Shown one piece after another: positions 8,662-17,581 of a DNA stretch of 64,000 nucleotides (position 1 is the first letter of the stretch; every line of letters begins with the position of its first letter). Made by a program: the position numbers and the translations under genes. Under the pieces are notes generated by a model. It worked only from the letters and a program-made list of their open reading frames with translations. It had not been told where the DNA came from and did no database searches. The stretch is from Kitasatospora sp. NBC_01287 (lineage in GTDB: Bacteria > Actinomycetota > Actinomycetes > Streptomycetales > Streptomycetaceae), in NCBI RefSeq assembly GCF_026340565.1, contig NZ_JAPEPB010000001.1:3696501-3760500 (forward strand). Direction: 5' to 3'.

Positions 8662-9283
8662 CCGCAAGCACCGGACCGGCGGCCGCGAGGAGCCCGCCCG
8701 GCAGCGCCTCCAGGGCGAGCTGCGCGACCTGCGCCAGCTGCGCGAGCTGCGGGCCCGCGAGGGCGGCCGGAGCCAGACCGCGCACGGCACCTCGGTGCGC
8801 TCCCGGCTCGACCAGCCGCGCACCGCGCGACCGGGCTTCTTCAGCCTGCCCGCCTACGACCCGGAGGCCTTCGGCAAGCTCTCCGAGCGGATCGCCCGCT
8901 TCCTGGGCACCGGGCGGTTCATCGTCTGGATGACGGTGGTGATCATCATCTGGGTGCTCTGGAACACGCTGCTGCCCGGGCCGGCCCGGTTCGACAACTA
9001 CCCGTTCATCTTCCTCACCCTGGTGCTCTCGCTGCAGGCCTCCTACGCCGCGCCGCTGATCCTGCTGGCGCAGAACCGCCAGGACGACCGGGACCGGGTC
9101 AACATGGAGCAGGACCGGGCCCGCAGCGACCGCAACATCGCCGACACCGAGTACCTGGCGCGTGAGGTGGCCGCGCTGCGGCAGGGCCTGGGCGAGGTGG
9201 CCACCCGCGACTTCATCCGCTCGGAGCTGCAGAGCCTGCTGAAGGAGCTGGAGGAGCGCCAGGGCGGCGCCGAGGTGGCCTGA
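8651..9283 (+). CDS. DUF1003 family membrane protein
   Basis: This 210-aa protein has a charged N-terminus, two adjacent transmembrane helices (residues about 95-115 and 120-145, with MTVVIIIWVLWN and PFIFLTLVLSLQASYAAPLILLAQNRQ) and a coiled-coil C-terminus rich in Glu/Arg. The helix pair followed by AQNRQ-DRDR is diagnostic of DUF1003. Function is unknown. The 11-bp overlap with the MgtE_N/CBS gene argues for a two-protein module, possibly related to divalent cation or stress sensing (inference). Confidence 0.88.
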   Translation: MDSDRKHRTGGREEPARQRLQGELRDLRQLRELRAREGGRSQTAHGTSVRSRLDQPRTARPGFFSLPAYDPEAFGKLSERIARFLGTGRFIVWMTVVIIIWVLWNTLLPGPARFDNYPFIFLTLVLSLQASYAAPLILLAQNRQDDRDRVNMEQDRARSDRNIADTEYLAREVAALRQGLGEVATRDFIRSELQSLLKELEERQGGAEVA

Positions 9284-9351
9284 GCGGTCTGTGATCACGA
9301 GCACGCTACCGGCCAGTCAGTAGGCCCGCGGCCGAGCCGTACCATCAAGGC

Positions 9352-10509
9352 ATGGCCAATGAGACAGAGGTGGCGACCGGCGTGACGGAGGAGTCCGTCC
9401 GCGAGGCGCTGTCGACCGTGCAGGACCCGGAGATCAACCGCCCGATCACCGACCTCGGCATGGTGAAATCGGTGCAGCTCGCGGGCGCCACGGTGCGGGT
9501 CGCGGTCTACCTGACCGTCTCCGGTTGCCCGATGCGCGAGACGATCACCGACCGGGTGAAGACCGCGGTGGGCCGCATCCCCGGCGTCACCGCCGTCGAG
9601 GTCGAACTCGACGTGATGAGCGACGAGCAGCGCAAGGAGCTCTCCCAGCTGCTGCGCGGCGGTGCGCCCGAGCGCGAGATCCCGTTCGCCAAGCCCGGCA
9701 CGCTGACCCGGGTGTACGCGGTCGCCTCCGGCAAGGGCGGGGTCGGCAAGTCCTCGGTCACCGTCAACCTGGCCGCCGCGCTGGCCGCCCAGGGCCAGAA
9801 GGTCGCCGTCGTGGACGCCGACATCTACGGCCACAGCGTGCCGCGGATGCTCGGTGTCGAGGGCCGCCCGACCCAGGTCCAGGACATGATCATGCCGCCG
9901 TCGGCGCACGGCGTGAAGGTCATCTCGATCGGCATGTTCACCCCCGGTAACGCCCCCGTGGTCTGGCGCGGCCCGATGCTGCACCGCGCGCTGCAGCAGT
10001 TCCTGGCCGACGTCTACTGGGGCGACCTGGACGTGCTGCTGCTCGACCTGCCGCCGGGCACCGGCGACATCGCGATCTCGGTGGCCCAGCTGGTACCGAA
10101 CGCCGAGATCCTGATCGTCACCACCCCGCAGCAGGCCGCCGCCGAGGTGGCCGAGCGGGCCGGCACGATCGCGCTGCAGACCCACCAGAAGATCGTCGGC
10201 GTGATCGAGAACATGTCCGGCATGCCCTGCCCGCACTGCGACGAGCTGGTCGACGTCTTCGGCACCGGCGGCGGCAAGACCGTCGCCGACGCGCTGACCC
10301 GGGCCACCGGCGCCACCGTCCCGGTGCTCGGCAGCATCCCGATCGACGTCCGCCTGCGCGAGGGCGGCGACGACGGCACCCCGGTCGTGCTGGCCGCCCC
10401 CGACTCCCCCGCCGGCACCGCCCTGCGCGCGGTGGCCGACAAGCTCGGCAATCGCCAGCGCGGCCTGTCCGGCCTCTCGCTCGGGCTGACCCCGAAGAAC
10501 AAGTTCTGA
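9352..10509 (+). CDS. mrp: Mrp/NBP35 family Fe-S carrier P-loop ATPase
   Basis: This 385-aa protein combines an N-terminal MIP18/DUF59 domain (residues about 10-95) with a deviant Walker A P-loop, GKGGVGKSS (about 125-133), and the C-terminal CPHC motif near residue 290 that binds a bridging Fe-S cluster. It is predicted to assemble or carry 4Fe-4S clusters in the cytosol. The ATG at 9352 lies 68 bp after the DUF1003 stop. It converges with the next gene, leaving only about 20 bp between stops. Confidence 0.92.
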   Translation: MANETEVATGVTEESVREALSTVQDPEINRPITDLGMVKSVQLAGATVRVAVYLTVSGCPMRETITDRVKTAVGRIPGVTAVEVELDVMSDEQRKELSQLLRGGAPEREIPFAKPGTLTRVYAVASGKGGVGKSSVTVNLAAALAAQGQKVAVVDADIYGHSVPRMLGVEGRPTQVQDMIMPPSAHGVKVISIGMFTPGNAPVVWRGPMLHRALQQFLADVYWGDLDVLLLDLPPGTGDIAISVAQLVPNAEILIVTTPQQAAAEVAERAGTIALQTHQKIVGVIENMSGMPCPHCDELVDVFGTGGGKTVADALTRATGATVPVLGSIPIDVRLREGGDDGTPVVLAAPDSPAGTALRAVADKLGNRQRGLSGLSLGLTPKNKF

Positions 10510-10530
10510 CCCGGGATCAGCTCGCGCCGT

Positions 10531-11214
10531 TCAGGGCCTGGTGTAGGCGGCCAGGTCCTGGATGGCGCTGAAGCCCACCCCGTAGGCGCTGACGCCGCGG
10601 CCGTAGGCGCCGAGCAGGACGCCGGGGGCCTCGCCGGCCAGGACCCAGCCGTACTCGGACTCGCGGTAGCGGAAGGGCTGCGGCAGGCCGTTGACGGGCA
10701 GCGTGAGCGGTGACCAGCCGGGGCCGCCGAGGTCGTCGGCCAGGTCCCAGGCCAGGGCGGTCTGCTGGTCCAGCCACTCCTGGCGGCGGCCGCGGTCGAG
10801 CCGGCCGGGCCAGGTGCCGGTGAGCAGGCCGGAGCCGGCCAGCCAGGCCGCGGAGGCGGCCGAGGTGGCCTCCAGCACACCGGTGCCGTCCGCACTGCGC
10901 CGACCGGGGCGGCGGGCCACCGTGACCACCACGGCGAACCGGCTCGGGCCGGGGGCCTCGGTCTGTTTGGCCGGCTGCTCGCCGTGGCCGACCGAGCCGT
11001 AGTCGATACCGCGCGGCGGACCGGGGCGGTTGCCGCCCGCGCCGGCCTGGAGCAGCCAGCGGCGCCCGGTCCAGCCCTCGTCCAGGCCGTACCAGGGGAA
11101 GTCGGCCGCCTGGTACGGGGCCAGCGGGTCGGCCGGCTCGGCGGCGCGCCGGGCCGGCACCTCCGCCGCCTTGGCGGGGGCAGTGCCCACCGCACGACTG
11201 CTCGTCGCGTCCAA
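10531..11214 (-). CDS. hypothetical protein next to tatB
   Basis: I do not recognise this 227-aa protein. TTG at 11214 is preferred over the longer in-frame starts because AAGGAGG lies 7 nt upstream, and the sequence before it looks like leader. The protein has a disordered Ala/Pro N-terminus (first 35 residues), then a globular domain with FPWYGLDEGW, RFAVVVTVARRP and a C-terminal GEAPGVLLGAYGRGVSAYG. No membrane segment is seen. It lies between mrp and tatB, has a terminator-like structure upstream (11329-11365), and so probably has its own promoter. Confidence 0.65.
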   Translation of the reverse strand: MDATSSRAVGTAPAKAAEVPARRAAEPADPLAPYQAADFPWYGLDEGWTGRRWLLQAGAGGNRPGPPRGIDYGSVGHGEQPAKQTEAPGPSRFAVVVTVARRPGRRSADGTGVLEATSAASAAWLAGSGLLTGTWPGRLDRGRRQEWLDQQTALAWDLADDLGGPGWSPLTLPVNGLPQPFRYRESEYGWVLAGEAPGVLLGAYGRGVSAYGVGFSAIQDLAAYTRP

Positions 11215-11328
11215 TCCGGGTCCTCCTTGGCAGCCTGTCGGGCACTCAGCGCCTGTGTCCGGATCCTGCGTCGCGGTCCCGGCGCAGAATGGGTGACAGG
11301 CTCTCAGCACAATAGCGGCGCCGAACGG

Positions 11329-11365
11329 CGACACCCCGTCCGGCGAAGGGCCGGGCGGGGTGTCG
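11329..11365 (-). terminator. stem-loop terminator downstream of tatB
   Basis: Arms 11329-11344 and 11350-11365 pair over 16 positions with one G-U, around a 5-nt loop. It lies 65 bp beyond the tatB stop on the minus strand. Confidence 0.55.
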
Positions 11366-11429
11366 TGGTCCGGGCGGAGCGGTACGGGGACGATCAGACG
11401 CCGTGTCAGGTGGCGTGTCAGGCGCCGTG

Positions 11430-11867
11430 TCAGGTGGCGTCGAGGTCGAAGGGCGGACGCTCACCGGCGGTCAGCGGCGGGCCGGCATCGGCCGTCTTCA
11501 GCACGTTGACGCCGCCCGCCGCCGCGGCCGCCTTGGTGGTGGCGACCGGGGTGGCCGGCTTGTCGTCCAGCACCGACTTGAGGTCGAGGCCCTCGCGCAG
11601 GTCCTTCAGGCCCAGCGGGTCGTCGTCGCCGCCCATCAGGTTCTTGCGCACGAAGGTCTTCGGGTTGAGGTCCTCGAACTCGAAGTCCTTGAACTCCGGG
11701 CCGAGCTCGCTGCGGATGTCGGCCTTGGCCCCGTCGGCGAAGGCCCGCACCTTGCGGACGAAGCCCGTGGCGTCCTGGATCAGCTTGGGCAGCTTGTCCG
11801 GCCCGAAGATCACGATGGCCATGATGACCAGCGTGATCAGTTCGAGTGGGCCTATGTCGAAGAACAC
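11430..11867 (-). CDS. tatB: Sec-independent (Tat) translocase subunit TatB
   Basis: This 145-aa membrane protein belongs to the twin-arginine export system. The first 20 residues (FFDIGPLELITLVIMAIVIF) form the short N-terminal helix, followed by GPDKLPKL and an amphipathic helix, then an acidic and finally an Ala-rich tail, as in actinobacterial TatB. GTG at 11867 is chosen because it gives the canonical VFFDIG start and has GGGAG just upstream; a longer in-frame start at 11939 would place 24 extra residues before the helix. It lies downstream of an ECF sigma/anti-sigma pair, a common actinobacterial arrangement. Confidence 0.9.
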   Translation of the reverse strand: MFFDIGPLELITLVIMAIVIFGPDKLPKLIQDATGFVRKVRAFADGAKADIRSELGPEFKDFEFEDLNPKTFVRKNLMGGDDDPLGLKDLREGLDLKSVLDDKPATPVATTKAAAAAGGVNVLKTADAGPPLTAGERPPFDLDAT

Positions 11868-12030
11868 GTGAACTCCCAGCTGCTGGCGGACGATCCCGGT
11901 TCGGCCCGCGACACCGGCTTCGTACAGCGTAATGGCCACCAGCGGATCCTCGGCCCACGGGAAGGAGAACCCGTGGTAAAGACCAGCTGGTGGCCCAGTG
12001 GCCAGGGGCGGACACGAGGGGCGGAGCCAC

Positions 12031-13017
12031 TCAGGGCAGCATGGCGTGTCCGTGGATCACCGGGTTGACGGTCCGCGCCGTCAGCCCCGGCGTCAGCAGG
12101 TCGTAGGAGCCGGCACCGCGCGGACCGAGCGGCAGGTCCACCGTCAGCGGGCCGCTCAGCGGGGCCACCGGCGCACCGCCCGGGACCTGCGGGGTGACCG
12201 CGGTGCCGTGCTGGTCATCGGCCGGGCTGTCACCGGCGACCGCGGCCAGGCCCAGGCTGCCGAAACCACCCAGCGCCACCGCCGCCACCGAGAACGCGCC
12301 GGCCGCCGCGACCACCAGCCGCCGACCGCGCGGCCGGGCGCCGTCGCCCAGCGGGGCCGTGGTGGGCCGCCGGCGCTCGGCGGTGCCCTCCGGGTGGGTC
12401 GCCGGACCGCGCCGACCGCCCCAGGGCCGCGGCTCGGGGCCGTGCCCGGTGTGCGGATAGCCGGAGCCGAAGCCCGTGCCGGGGTCGCCCCCTGGCAGCG
12501 GGCGGTCGGCGCCGAGCGCGCCGCGCCCGAAGGAGGAGCCCGCGCCGCGGCCGAAGGAGCCACCGGTCAGCCGGCTGCCGCCCAGCGTGGGTACGGGCGG
12601 CAGGCCCTGCCCACCGCCCGACCGCTGAGCGCCGCCGGAACCCTGACCACCACCGGGGCCTCGTCCGCCGTCGAGCTCGTCCGGCTGCGCCGCGACCGCG
12701 AGCAGCCGGGCCAGCAGCGGCCCCGAGGGGGCCGGTGCCTCGGTGGTGGTGAGCAGTTGCTTGACCGAGCGGGCCGCTTCGGCCTCGCCCAGGCACTGCG
12801 GGCAGGTGGCCAGGTGCGACTGGACCCGCTCGCGGTCGTCGTGGCCGAGCTCGCCGTCCAGGTACGCGGTCAGCCGATCGCCGAGGTGGTGCTCCTCGAC
12901 CTGGGACGGCTCACTCTGGCGCACCGCGATCGGGCGCAGCACGGGGACCTCCTGATGGGCGCTCCACTGCTCGGCGGGTGCCGGGCGTCGGGCACCGGAC
13001 CGGCCTGCGCCGCTCAC
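12031..13017 (-). CDS. zinc-finger anti-sigma factor
   Basis: This 328-aa membrane-anchored anti-sigma factor has a ZAS/zf-HC2 domain at residues about 40-90 ([19 protein letters not shown], then HLATCPQC with the H-x3-C-x2-C ligands). A long Gly/Pro/Arg-rich linker follows, then one transmembrane helix (about 240-265) and a short extracytoplasmic tail. GTG at 13017 overlaps the sigma-factor stop as GTGA, so the pair is translationally coupled. It should hold the upstream ECF sigma factor at the membrane until stress releases it. Confidence 0.87.
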   Translation of the reverse strand: MSGAGRSGARRPAPAEQWSAHQEVPVLRPIAVRQSEPSQVEEHHLGDRLTAYLDGELGHDDRERVQSHLATCPQCLGEAEAARSVKQLLTTTEAPAPSGPLLARLLAVAAQPDELDGGRGPGGGQGSGGAQRSGGGQGLPPVPTLGGSRLTGGSFGRGAGSSFGRGALGADRPLPGGDPGTGFGSGYPHTGHGPEPRPWGGRRGPATHPEGTAERRRPTTAPLGDGARPRGRRLVVAAAGAFSVAAVALGGFGSLGLAAVAGDSPADDQHGTAVTPQVPGGAPVAPLSGPLTVDLPLGPRGAGSYDLLTPGLTARTVNPVIHGHAMLP

Positions 13018-13862
13018 GATCGCCTCCGCCCGCTCCCGCCCGCGCCGGCCTGGGCGGCGCTCGCGACGGCCGCCAGCGGCTCCGGCTGCTCCGAGCCGCC
13101 GCGCCGGATCCGGCCGGGTGCGGCGCCCGGGGCGCGGTGCTTGAGCGCGGCGCGCAGGTGCGAGCGGCCGCGGTGGATCCGGCTGCGCACGGTGCCGAGC
13201 TTGACGCCCAGGGTGGCGGCGATCTCCTCGTAGGAGAGGCCCTCGATGTCGCAGAGCACCACGGCGGCCCGGAACTCGGGCGCGAGCGTGTCCAGCGCCT
13301 GCTGCACGTCGGCGTCGAAGTGGGTGTCGCTGAAGGCCTGGGCCGGGCTGGGCTCGCGGCTGGGCAGCCGCTCGGCGGCGTCCTCGGCCAGCGCGTCGAA
13401 GCGGATCCGCTGGCGGCGGCGGACCATGTCCAGGAACAGGTTGGTGGTGATCCGGTGCAGCCAGCCCTCGAAGGTGCCGGGGGTGTAGGTGGAGAGCGAG
13501 CGGAAGACCCGGACGAAGACCTCCTGGGTGAGGTCCTCGGCGTCGTGCTGGTTGCCCGTCAGGCGGTAGGCCAGGCGGTAGACCCGGGCGCTGTGCGCCT
13601 CGACGATCTCCTCCCAGCTGGGGGGCGTCCAGTGCTGCGCGTCGGGCCCCTCGGTGAAGGTCGCGAGCGCGGCAGGGGCCGAGGGCTCGGCGGCGGCGCC
13701 GTCGATCGACTGGTCCAGGGGGGAGTGCGCGGACTGGTTCATCACGGGCTTCGGCGTACGGGCCGACGAGGTGCCGCGGAAGTGCCGCAGCACAGGGACG
13801 TCGCCCTCGGCCACACCTCCTCGGTTGGCTCTTCTGCCCAGCAGGGCCACCACCATATCCAC
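13014..13862 (-). CDS. ECF (SigE/RpoE-type) RNA polymerase sigma factor
   Basis: This sigma-70 family protein has region 2 at residues about 92-160 ([25 protein letters not shown], then [15 protein letters not shown]) and region 4 at about 195-245 ([36 protein letters not shown]). The N-terminus is long and poorly ordered; ATG at 13862 has GAGGTGG upstream, but the internal MNQSAHSP start near 13742 cannot be excluded. Context (anti-sigma, tatB) matches the mycobacterial SigE-RseA-(HtrA)-TatB locus, so a cell-envelope stress role is likely. Confidence 0.88.
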   Translation of the reverse strand: MDMVVALLGRRANRGGVAEGDVPVLRHFRGTSSARTPKPVMNQSAHSPLDQSIDGAAAEPSAPAALATFTEGPDAQHWTPPSWEEIVEAHSARVYRLAYRLTGNQHDAEDLTQEVFVRVFRSLSTYTPGTFEGWLHRITTNLFLDMVRRRQRIRFDALAEDAAERLPSREPSPAQAFSDTHFDADVQQALDTLAPEFRAAVVLCDIEGLSYEEIAATLGVKLGTVRSRIHRGRSHLRAALKHRAPGAAPGRIRRGGSEQPEPLAAVASAAQAGAGGSGRRRS

Positions 13863-14019
13863 CTCACCCGTCAGTTCTGGATAAAAGTGTGCTCATCCAC
13901 CCGACCGCGTTCACTGCGGCCTCCGCGCCCCTTTCGCGGCCCGCCGAACCCCACCGGCGGTCTCTCTGACCCGTCCAACGGCCCGCCGCCCGACGCGGTT
14001 CCCACCCGGCCAGTAATCT

Positions 14020-14700
14020 GTGGCAGGAAATATCGACTTCCGGCAGCGCCCTACACCCCAGGACCAGACCATCGACTTCGGGCCCGCGGCTGCGACACTC
14101 GCCGACACCTTCGTCGGCGAGGACGCCGTGCTGACCTACGCGCGGGCGCAGGCGGCCCGCACCGGGGTACGCGCCATCGGCCCGAGCGGCGGCGCCTGCC
14201 TGCGGCTGCTGGCCGCCGCTCTGGGCGCCAAGGCGGTGGCCGAGATCGGCACCGGCACCGGTGTCTCCGGCCTCTACCTGCTGCGCGGGATGCGTCCGGA
14301 CGGCATCCTGACCACCGTCGACCCGGAGCCGATCCGGCAGGAGTTCGCCCGCGAGGCCTACCTGGCGGCGGGCTTCGCGACGGGCCGCACCCGGTTCATA
14401 CCCGGGCGGGCGCTGGAGGTGCTGCCGCGGCTCGCCGACGGCCAGTACGACCTGGTGTTCTGCGACGGCGACGTGACCGAGTCACGCGCCTACCTCGCCG
14501 AATCGCTGCGGCTGCTGCGGCCGGGCGGCGCGGTCTGCTTCGAGGGGGTGTTCCAGCAGGGCCGGCTGACCGATCCGGTGCTGGACGACCCGGCCACGGC
14601 GGCGATGCGGGAGCTGGTCCAGGCAGTGCGGGAGAGCAAGCTGCTGCTGCCCGCGCTGCTGCCGGTCAGCGACGGGCTGCTCTGCGCCGTCAAGCGGTAG
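14020..14700 (+). CDS. class I SAM-dependent O-methyltransferase
   Basis: This 226-aa Rossmann methyltransferase resembles the caffeoyl-CoA/catechol O-methyltransferase group: motif I AEIGTGTGVSGLYLL near residue 85, TTVDPEP for the ribose hydroxyls near 108, and the post-I motif YDLVFCDGDV near 148. The substrate is unknown. The start is uncertain: GTG at 14020 has no clear ribosome site, and the first 25 residues are poorly conserved. It is divergent from the sigma factor, 157 bp away, and is a common neighbour of that sigma gene. Confidence 0.82.
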   Translation: MAGNIDFRQRPTPQDQTIDFGPAAATLADTFVGEDAVLTYARAQAARTGVRAIGPSGGACLRLLAAALGAKAVAEIGTGTGVSGLYLLRGMRPDGILTTVDPEPIRQEFAREAYLAAGFATGRTRFIPGRALEVLPRLADGQYDLVFCDGDVTESRAYLAESLRLLRPGGAVCFEGVFQQGRLTDPVLDDPATAAMRELVQAVRESKLLLPALLPVSDGLLCAVKR

Positions 14701-14705
14701 CGGGC

Positions 14706-14815
14706 GCGTCGCGGGGCCGGCGTGGCGGGCGCGTCGCGGGGGGCTCAGGGCGTCGCGGGGCCGGCGTGGCGGGCGCGTCGCGGGGGGCTCAGGGCGTCGC
14801 GGGGCCGGCGTGGCG
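14706..14815. repeat. 44-bp tandem repeat, 2.5 copies
   Basis: The 44-bp unit occurs at 14706-14749 and 14750-14793 without change, then as a half copy at 14794-14815. It is purely G/C-rich and lies just after the O-methyltransferase stop, before the DUF3117 terminator. It has no coding potential that I would defend. Confidence 0.8.
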
Positions 14816-14843
14816 GTGGACGGGAGGTGGCCGGACACGCGAC

Positions 14844-14887
14844 GGGGCCCGGGTCCGGCCGGTGTACACCGATCGGACCCGGGCCCC
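14844..14887 (-). terminator. terminator of the DUF3117 gene
   Basis: A perfect 13-bp stem (14844-14856 with 14875-14887) flanks an 18-nt loop that itself contains GGTGTACACC. It lies 33 bp beyond the DUF3117 stop on the minus strand. Confidence 0.65.
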
Positions 14888-14919
14888 GCAGGGCGCGCCG
14901 TGCGCGCACAGCGCGAGAG

Positions 14920-15087
14920 TCAGCCGCAGGCCTGCTTCAGGGCCTCACCCAGGGCGCTTGCCTCATCCGGAGTGAGCTCCACCACCAGGCGACCGCCGCC
15001 TTCGAGCGGAACTCGCATGATGATGCCCCGCCCCTCTTTGGTGACCTCGAGCGGGCCGTCACCCGTCCGCGGCTTCATGGCCGCCAT
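14920..15087 (-). CDS. DUF3117 family small protein
   Basis: This is a 55-aa protein that starts MAAMKPRTGDGPLEVTKEGR and ends EALKQACG, a near-invariant actinobacterial family (DUF3117). The function is unknown; members are small soluble proteins with a beta-strand core (GIIMRVPLEGGGRLVVELT). The ATG at 15087 is preceded by GGAAGGGG with good spacing. It is monocistronic, with a promoter candidate around 15169 and a terminator at 14844-14887. Confidence 0.92.
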   Translation of the reverse strand: MAAMKPRTGDGPLEVTKEGRGIIMRVPLEGGGRLVVELTPDEASALGEALKQACG

Positions 15088-15168
15088 GCTCGTTCCCCTT
15101 CCTGCAACCGCTCAGCTACGTACCAGCAGTCCGTCCACCGCCGGTATCGAACGCATTGATCGGAAGCC

Positions 15169-15174
15169 ATTATC
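15169..15174 (-). promoter_or_regulatory. candidate -10 box for the DUF3117 gene
   Basis: On the minus strand the hexamer reads GATAAT, about 82 nt before the ATG. A TGGTCA hexamer 18 nt upstream could be the -35 element (4 of 6 matches to TTGACA). Confidence 0.4.
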
Positions 15175-15474
15175 CCGCATTCGGCGCCCCGATGACCAAC
15201 ATCACTCTTTCCGCACCAGGGGCCACACCGGCACAGACCGGCTGATTCCGCCCCAGGAACCCCCTCGCCCGACCGGGCGAAGGGGCATCAGTTGCCGCAC
15301 CAGGCCTGCCCCGGACCGCTGACATCCCGGTCACCAGGGGCCGGCGGGCCGTTCGGGGACCGATCGCGCGCAGGGGGTGGCAAAGGTGCGCCACCTCACA
15401 CTCCCGCAGCTCGGCGCGCTCCGGCATGCTGACTCAGGTCCGCGGTGTTACCGATCGGTTGGGAGCCCCCTCGC

Positions 15475-16275
15475 ATGTCCGACTCCGTCCTGTACGAGCT
15501 CGACGGTCCGCTGGCCGTCATCACCATCAACCGCCCGGACGCGATGAACGCGCTGGACGTCCCGACCAAGGTGGCGCTGCGCGACACCGTGACCGCCGCG
15601 TCGGCCGACCCGGCGGTGCGCGCGGTGCTGCTGACCGGCGCCGGGGACAAGGCGTTCTGCGTCGGCCAGGACCTCAAGGAGCACCTCGGCCTGCTCAAGC
15701 GCGGCGACGAGACCGGCGAGCCGCCGCTGAAGACGGTGGCCGAGCACTACAACCCGCTGGTGCGGGCGCTGGCCGGGATGCGCAAGCCGACGGTGGCCGC
15801 GGTCGGCGGCGTGGCGGCCGGCGCCGGGGCCTCGCTGGCCTTCGCCTGCGACTTCCGGATCGTCGCCGAGACGGCCGGCTTCAACACCTCCTTCGCCGGT
15901 GTGGCGCTGACCGCCGACTCGGGCGCGTCGTGGACGCTGCCGCGGCTGGTCGGGCACGCCAGGGCCACCGAGCTGCTGATGTTCCCGCGCACCGTGAAGG
16001 CCGCCGAGGCACTCACCCTCGGGCTCGCCACCCAGGTGGTCCCGGCCGCCGAACTGGCATCCGCCGCACGCGAGTTCGCCCAGCGGCTGGCGACCGGTCC
16101 GACGGTGGCGTACGGCGCGATCAAGGCCGCGCTCGACTTCGGCGCCTCGCACTCGCTGAGCGAGACGCTGGACCAGGAGGACGTGCTGCAGACCCTCGCC
16201 GGCGCCAGCGAGGACCACCGGATCGCGGTCGCCGCCTTCCTGGCCAAGGAGACGCCCCGGTACGTGGGGCGCTGA
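15475..16275 (+). CDS. enoyl-CoA hydratase/isomerase
   Basis: This 266-aa crotonase-fold protein has the oxyanion-hole motifs AFCVGQDLKEH near residue 60 and VAAVGGVAAGAGASLAFACD near residue 105. ALTADSGASWTLPRLVG near 140 resembles PaaG-type isomerases, which carry Asp rather than the paired Glu of classical hydratases, so an isomerase role in aromatic or fatty acyl-CoA breakdown is possible. ATG at 15475 is chosen over an in-frame start 10 codons upstream because GGGAG lies just before it and it fits the family start. Confidence 0.85.
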   Translation: MSDSVLYELDGPLAVITINRPDAMNALDVPTKVALRDTVTAASADPAVRAVLLTGAGDKAFCVGQDLKEHLGLLKRGDETGEPPLKTVAEHYNPLVRALAGMRKPTVAAVGGVAAGAGASLAFACDFRIVAETAGFNTSFAGVALTADSGASWTLPRLVGHARATELLMFPRTVKAAEALTLGLATQVVPAAELASAAREFAQRLATGPTVAYGAIKAALDFGASHSLSETLDQEDVLQTLAGASEDHRIAVAAFLAKETPRYVGR

Positions 16276-16296
16276 ACGAGCGCCGGACGGGCTCCC

Positions 16297-16326
16297 GGCG
16301 GGCACCGGCGGGCACCGGCGGGCACA
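16297..16326. repeat. 10-bp tandem repeat, 3 copies
   Basis: GGCGGGCACC is repeated three times (the last base of the third copy differs) between the converging hydratase and tag genes. Confidence 0.6.
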
Positions 16327-16339
16327 GGGCCGGGGGCCC

Positions 16340-16906
16340 TCAGCGGGCGTGGCAGTCGACCAGGTGGTCGTTGACCAGCCCGCAGGCCTGCATCAGCGCG
16401 TAGGCGGTGGTCGGGCCGACGAACCGGAAGCCGTGCCGCTTGAGCTCCTTTGCCAGCGCCGTGGACTCCGGGGTGATCGCGGGCACCTCGGCCAGCGTCC
16501 TGGGCGCGGGCCGGTCCGGCTCGCCGGCGAACCGCCAGACCAGCGCGTCCAGGCCCCCGTCCAGGGCCTGGGCCGCGCGGGCGTTGGCCACCGCCGCCGC
16601 GATCTTCAGCCGGTTGCGGATGATCCCGGCGTCCTGCAGCAGCCGGGCCTCGTCCTGCTCGGTGAAGGCCGCCACCGCGGCGATCTCGAAGCCCGCGAAG
16701 GCCGCCCGGAAGCCCTCCCGGCGGCGCAGGATGGTGATCCAGGACAGGCCGGACTGGAACGCCTCCAGGCAGATCCGCTCGAACAGGGCGTCCTCGCCGT
16801 GCACCGGCTTGCCCCACTCGGTGTCGTGGTACGCCCGGTAGTCGTCCGCCGACTCACCCCAGGGGCAGCGCAGCAGGCCGTCGGGTCCGGCCAGCGCGTC
16901 GGTCAC
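16340..16906 (-). CDS. tag: DNA-3-methyladenine glycosylase I
   Basis: This 188-aa base-excision repair enzyme removes 3-methyladenine. Family landmarks are LRCPWGESADDYRAYHDTEWG at the N-terminus (the Cys being a zinc ligand), QSGLSWITILRRREGFRAAF near residue 55, and the C-terminal FRFVGPTTAYALMQACGLVNDH with the catalytic-site aromatic and the His/Cys zinc ligands at the very end (VDCHAR). GTG at 16906 overlaps the stop of the DivIVA-like gene as GTGA. Confidence 0.93.
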   Translation of the reverse strand: MTDALAGPDGLLRCPWGESADDYRAYHDTEWGKPVHGEDALFERICLEAFQSGLSWITILRRREGFRAAFAGFEIAAVAAFTEQDEARLLQDAGIIRNRLKIAAAVANARAAQALDGGLDALVWRFAGEPDRPAPRTLAEVPAITPESTALAKELKRHGFRFVGPTTAYALMQACGLVNDHLVDCHAR

Positions 16907-17433
16907 TCCTGCTCCGCGCGCTCGGGCGTGTCCAGCACGGTCGGCACCGGGCCGACAGCCGTGGCGCCGTGCGGCCCGCCCGCCCCGGCGCGCTCCTCAC
17001 GGGCCCGCAGCGGGCGCTCGGCGGCCTGCTGGGCACCGACCAGTGCCCCGGCCTGCCCGGGCTGCCGTGCGGCCTCCTGCGGCCCGTCCGCGCCGTCGTC
17101 CGTCGCGCCGTCAGCCACGCCGTCCGCCGCGTCACGCGCCCCGGCGTCCTGCCCGGCGGCCGCGGCCTCCAGCTCGGCGATCCGCGAGTCGCGGTAGGCG
17201 AGCTCGGCGCCGAGCCGGTCGAGCACGTCGTCGACCTCGTCCATCCGGTAGCCCCGCACCGCCATCGGCAGCCGGATCCCGTCCACGTCCTGCCGGCTGA
17301 GCGGACGCTCCTGCGGCAGCCTGGCCGCGATCCGGTCGTGCACGGCCTCCGGCAGCGAACCACCGCCGCCCAGTGCCACCAGCGCGGCACCGCCGACCAC
17401 CACGGCCATCGCCACCACGATCACCCAGAACAC
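16903..17433 (-). CDS. DivIVA-domain membrane protein
   Basis: This 176-aa protein has an N-terminal transmembrane helix (MFWVIVVAMAVVVGGAALVAL), a short DivIVA-like segment at residues about 48-85 (DVDGIRLPMAVRGYRMDEVDDVLDRL) and an Ala/Gly/Glu-rich disordered tail. It resembles the Rv1209-type proteins that lie between folP2 and tag in mycobacteria, so the order is ancient. It may take part in polar or septal organisation. GTG at 17433 has GGGAGGAC upstream. Confidence 0.8.
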   Translation of the reverse strand: MFWVIVVAMAVVVGGAALVALGGGGSLPEAVHDRIAARLPQERPLSRQDVDGIRLPMAVRGYRMDEVDDVLDRLGAELAYRDSRIAELEAAAAGQDAGARDAADGVADGATDDGADGPQEAARQPGQAGALVGAQQAAERPLRAREERAGAGGPHGATAVGPVPTVLDTPERAEQE

Positions 17434-17581
17434 GAGCTGTCCTCCCGACGCGTGAGTATGCGGCCGTGTGAGGGATCATGGTCCCTGGGTAGGCCGGGGC
17501 CCCATCATCGCACCAGGGGTCGCCCTGGATCGATACCGGCGATACCCGCGATACCTGACCGCGACGGCTGAGGGAGCGAAG

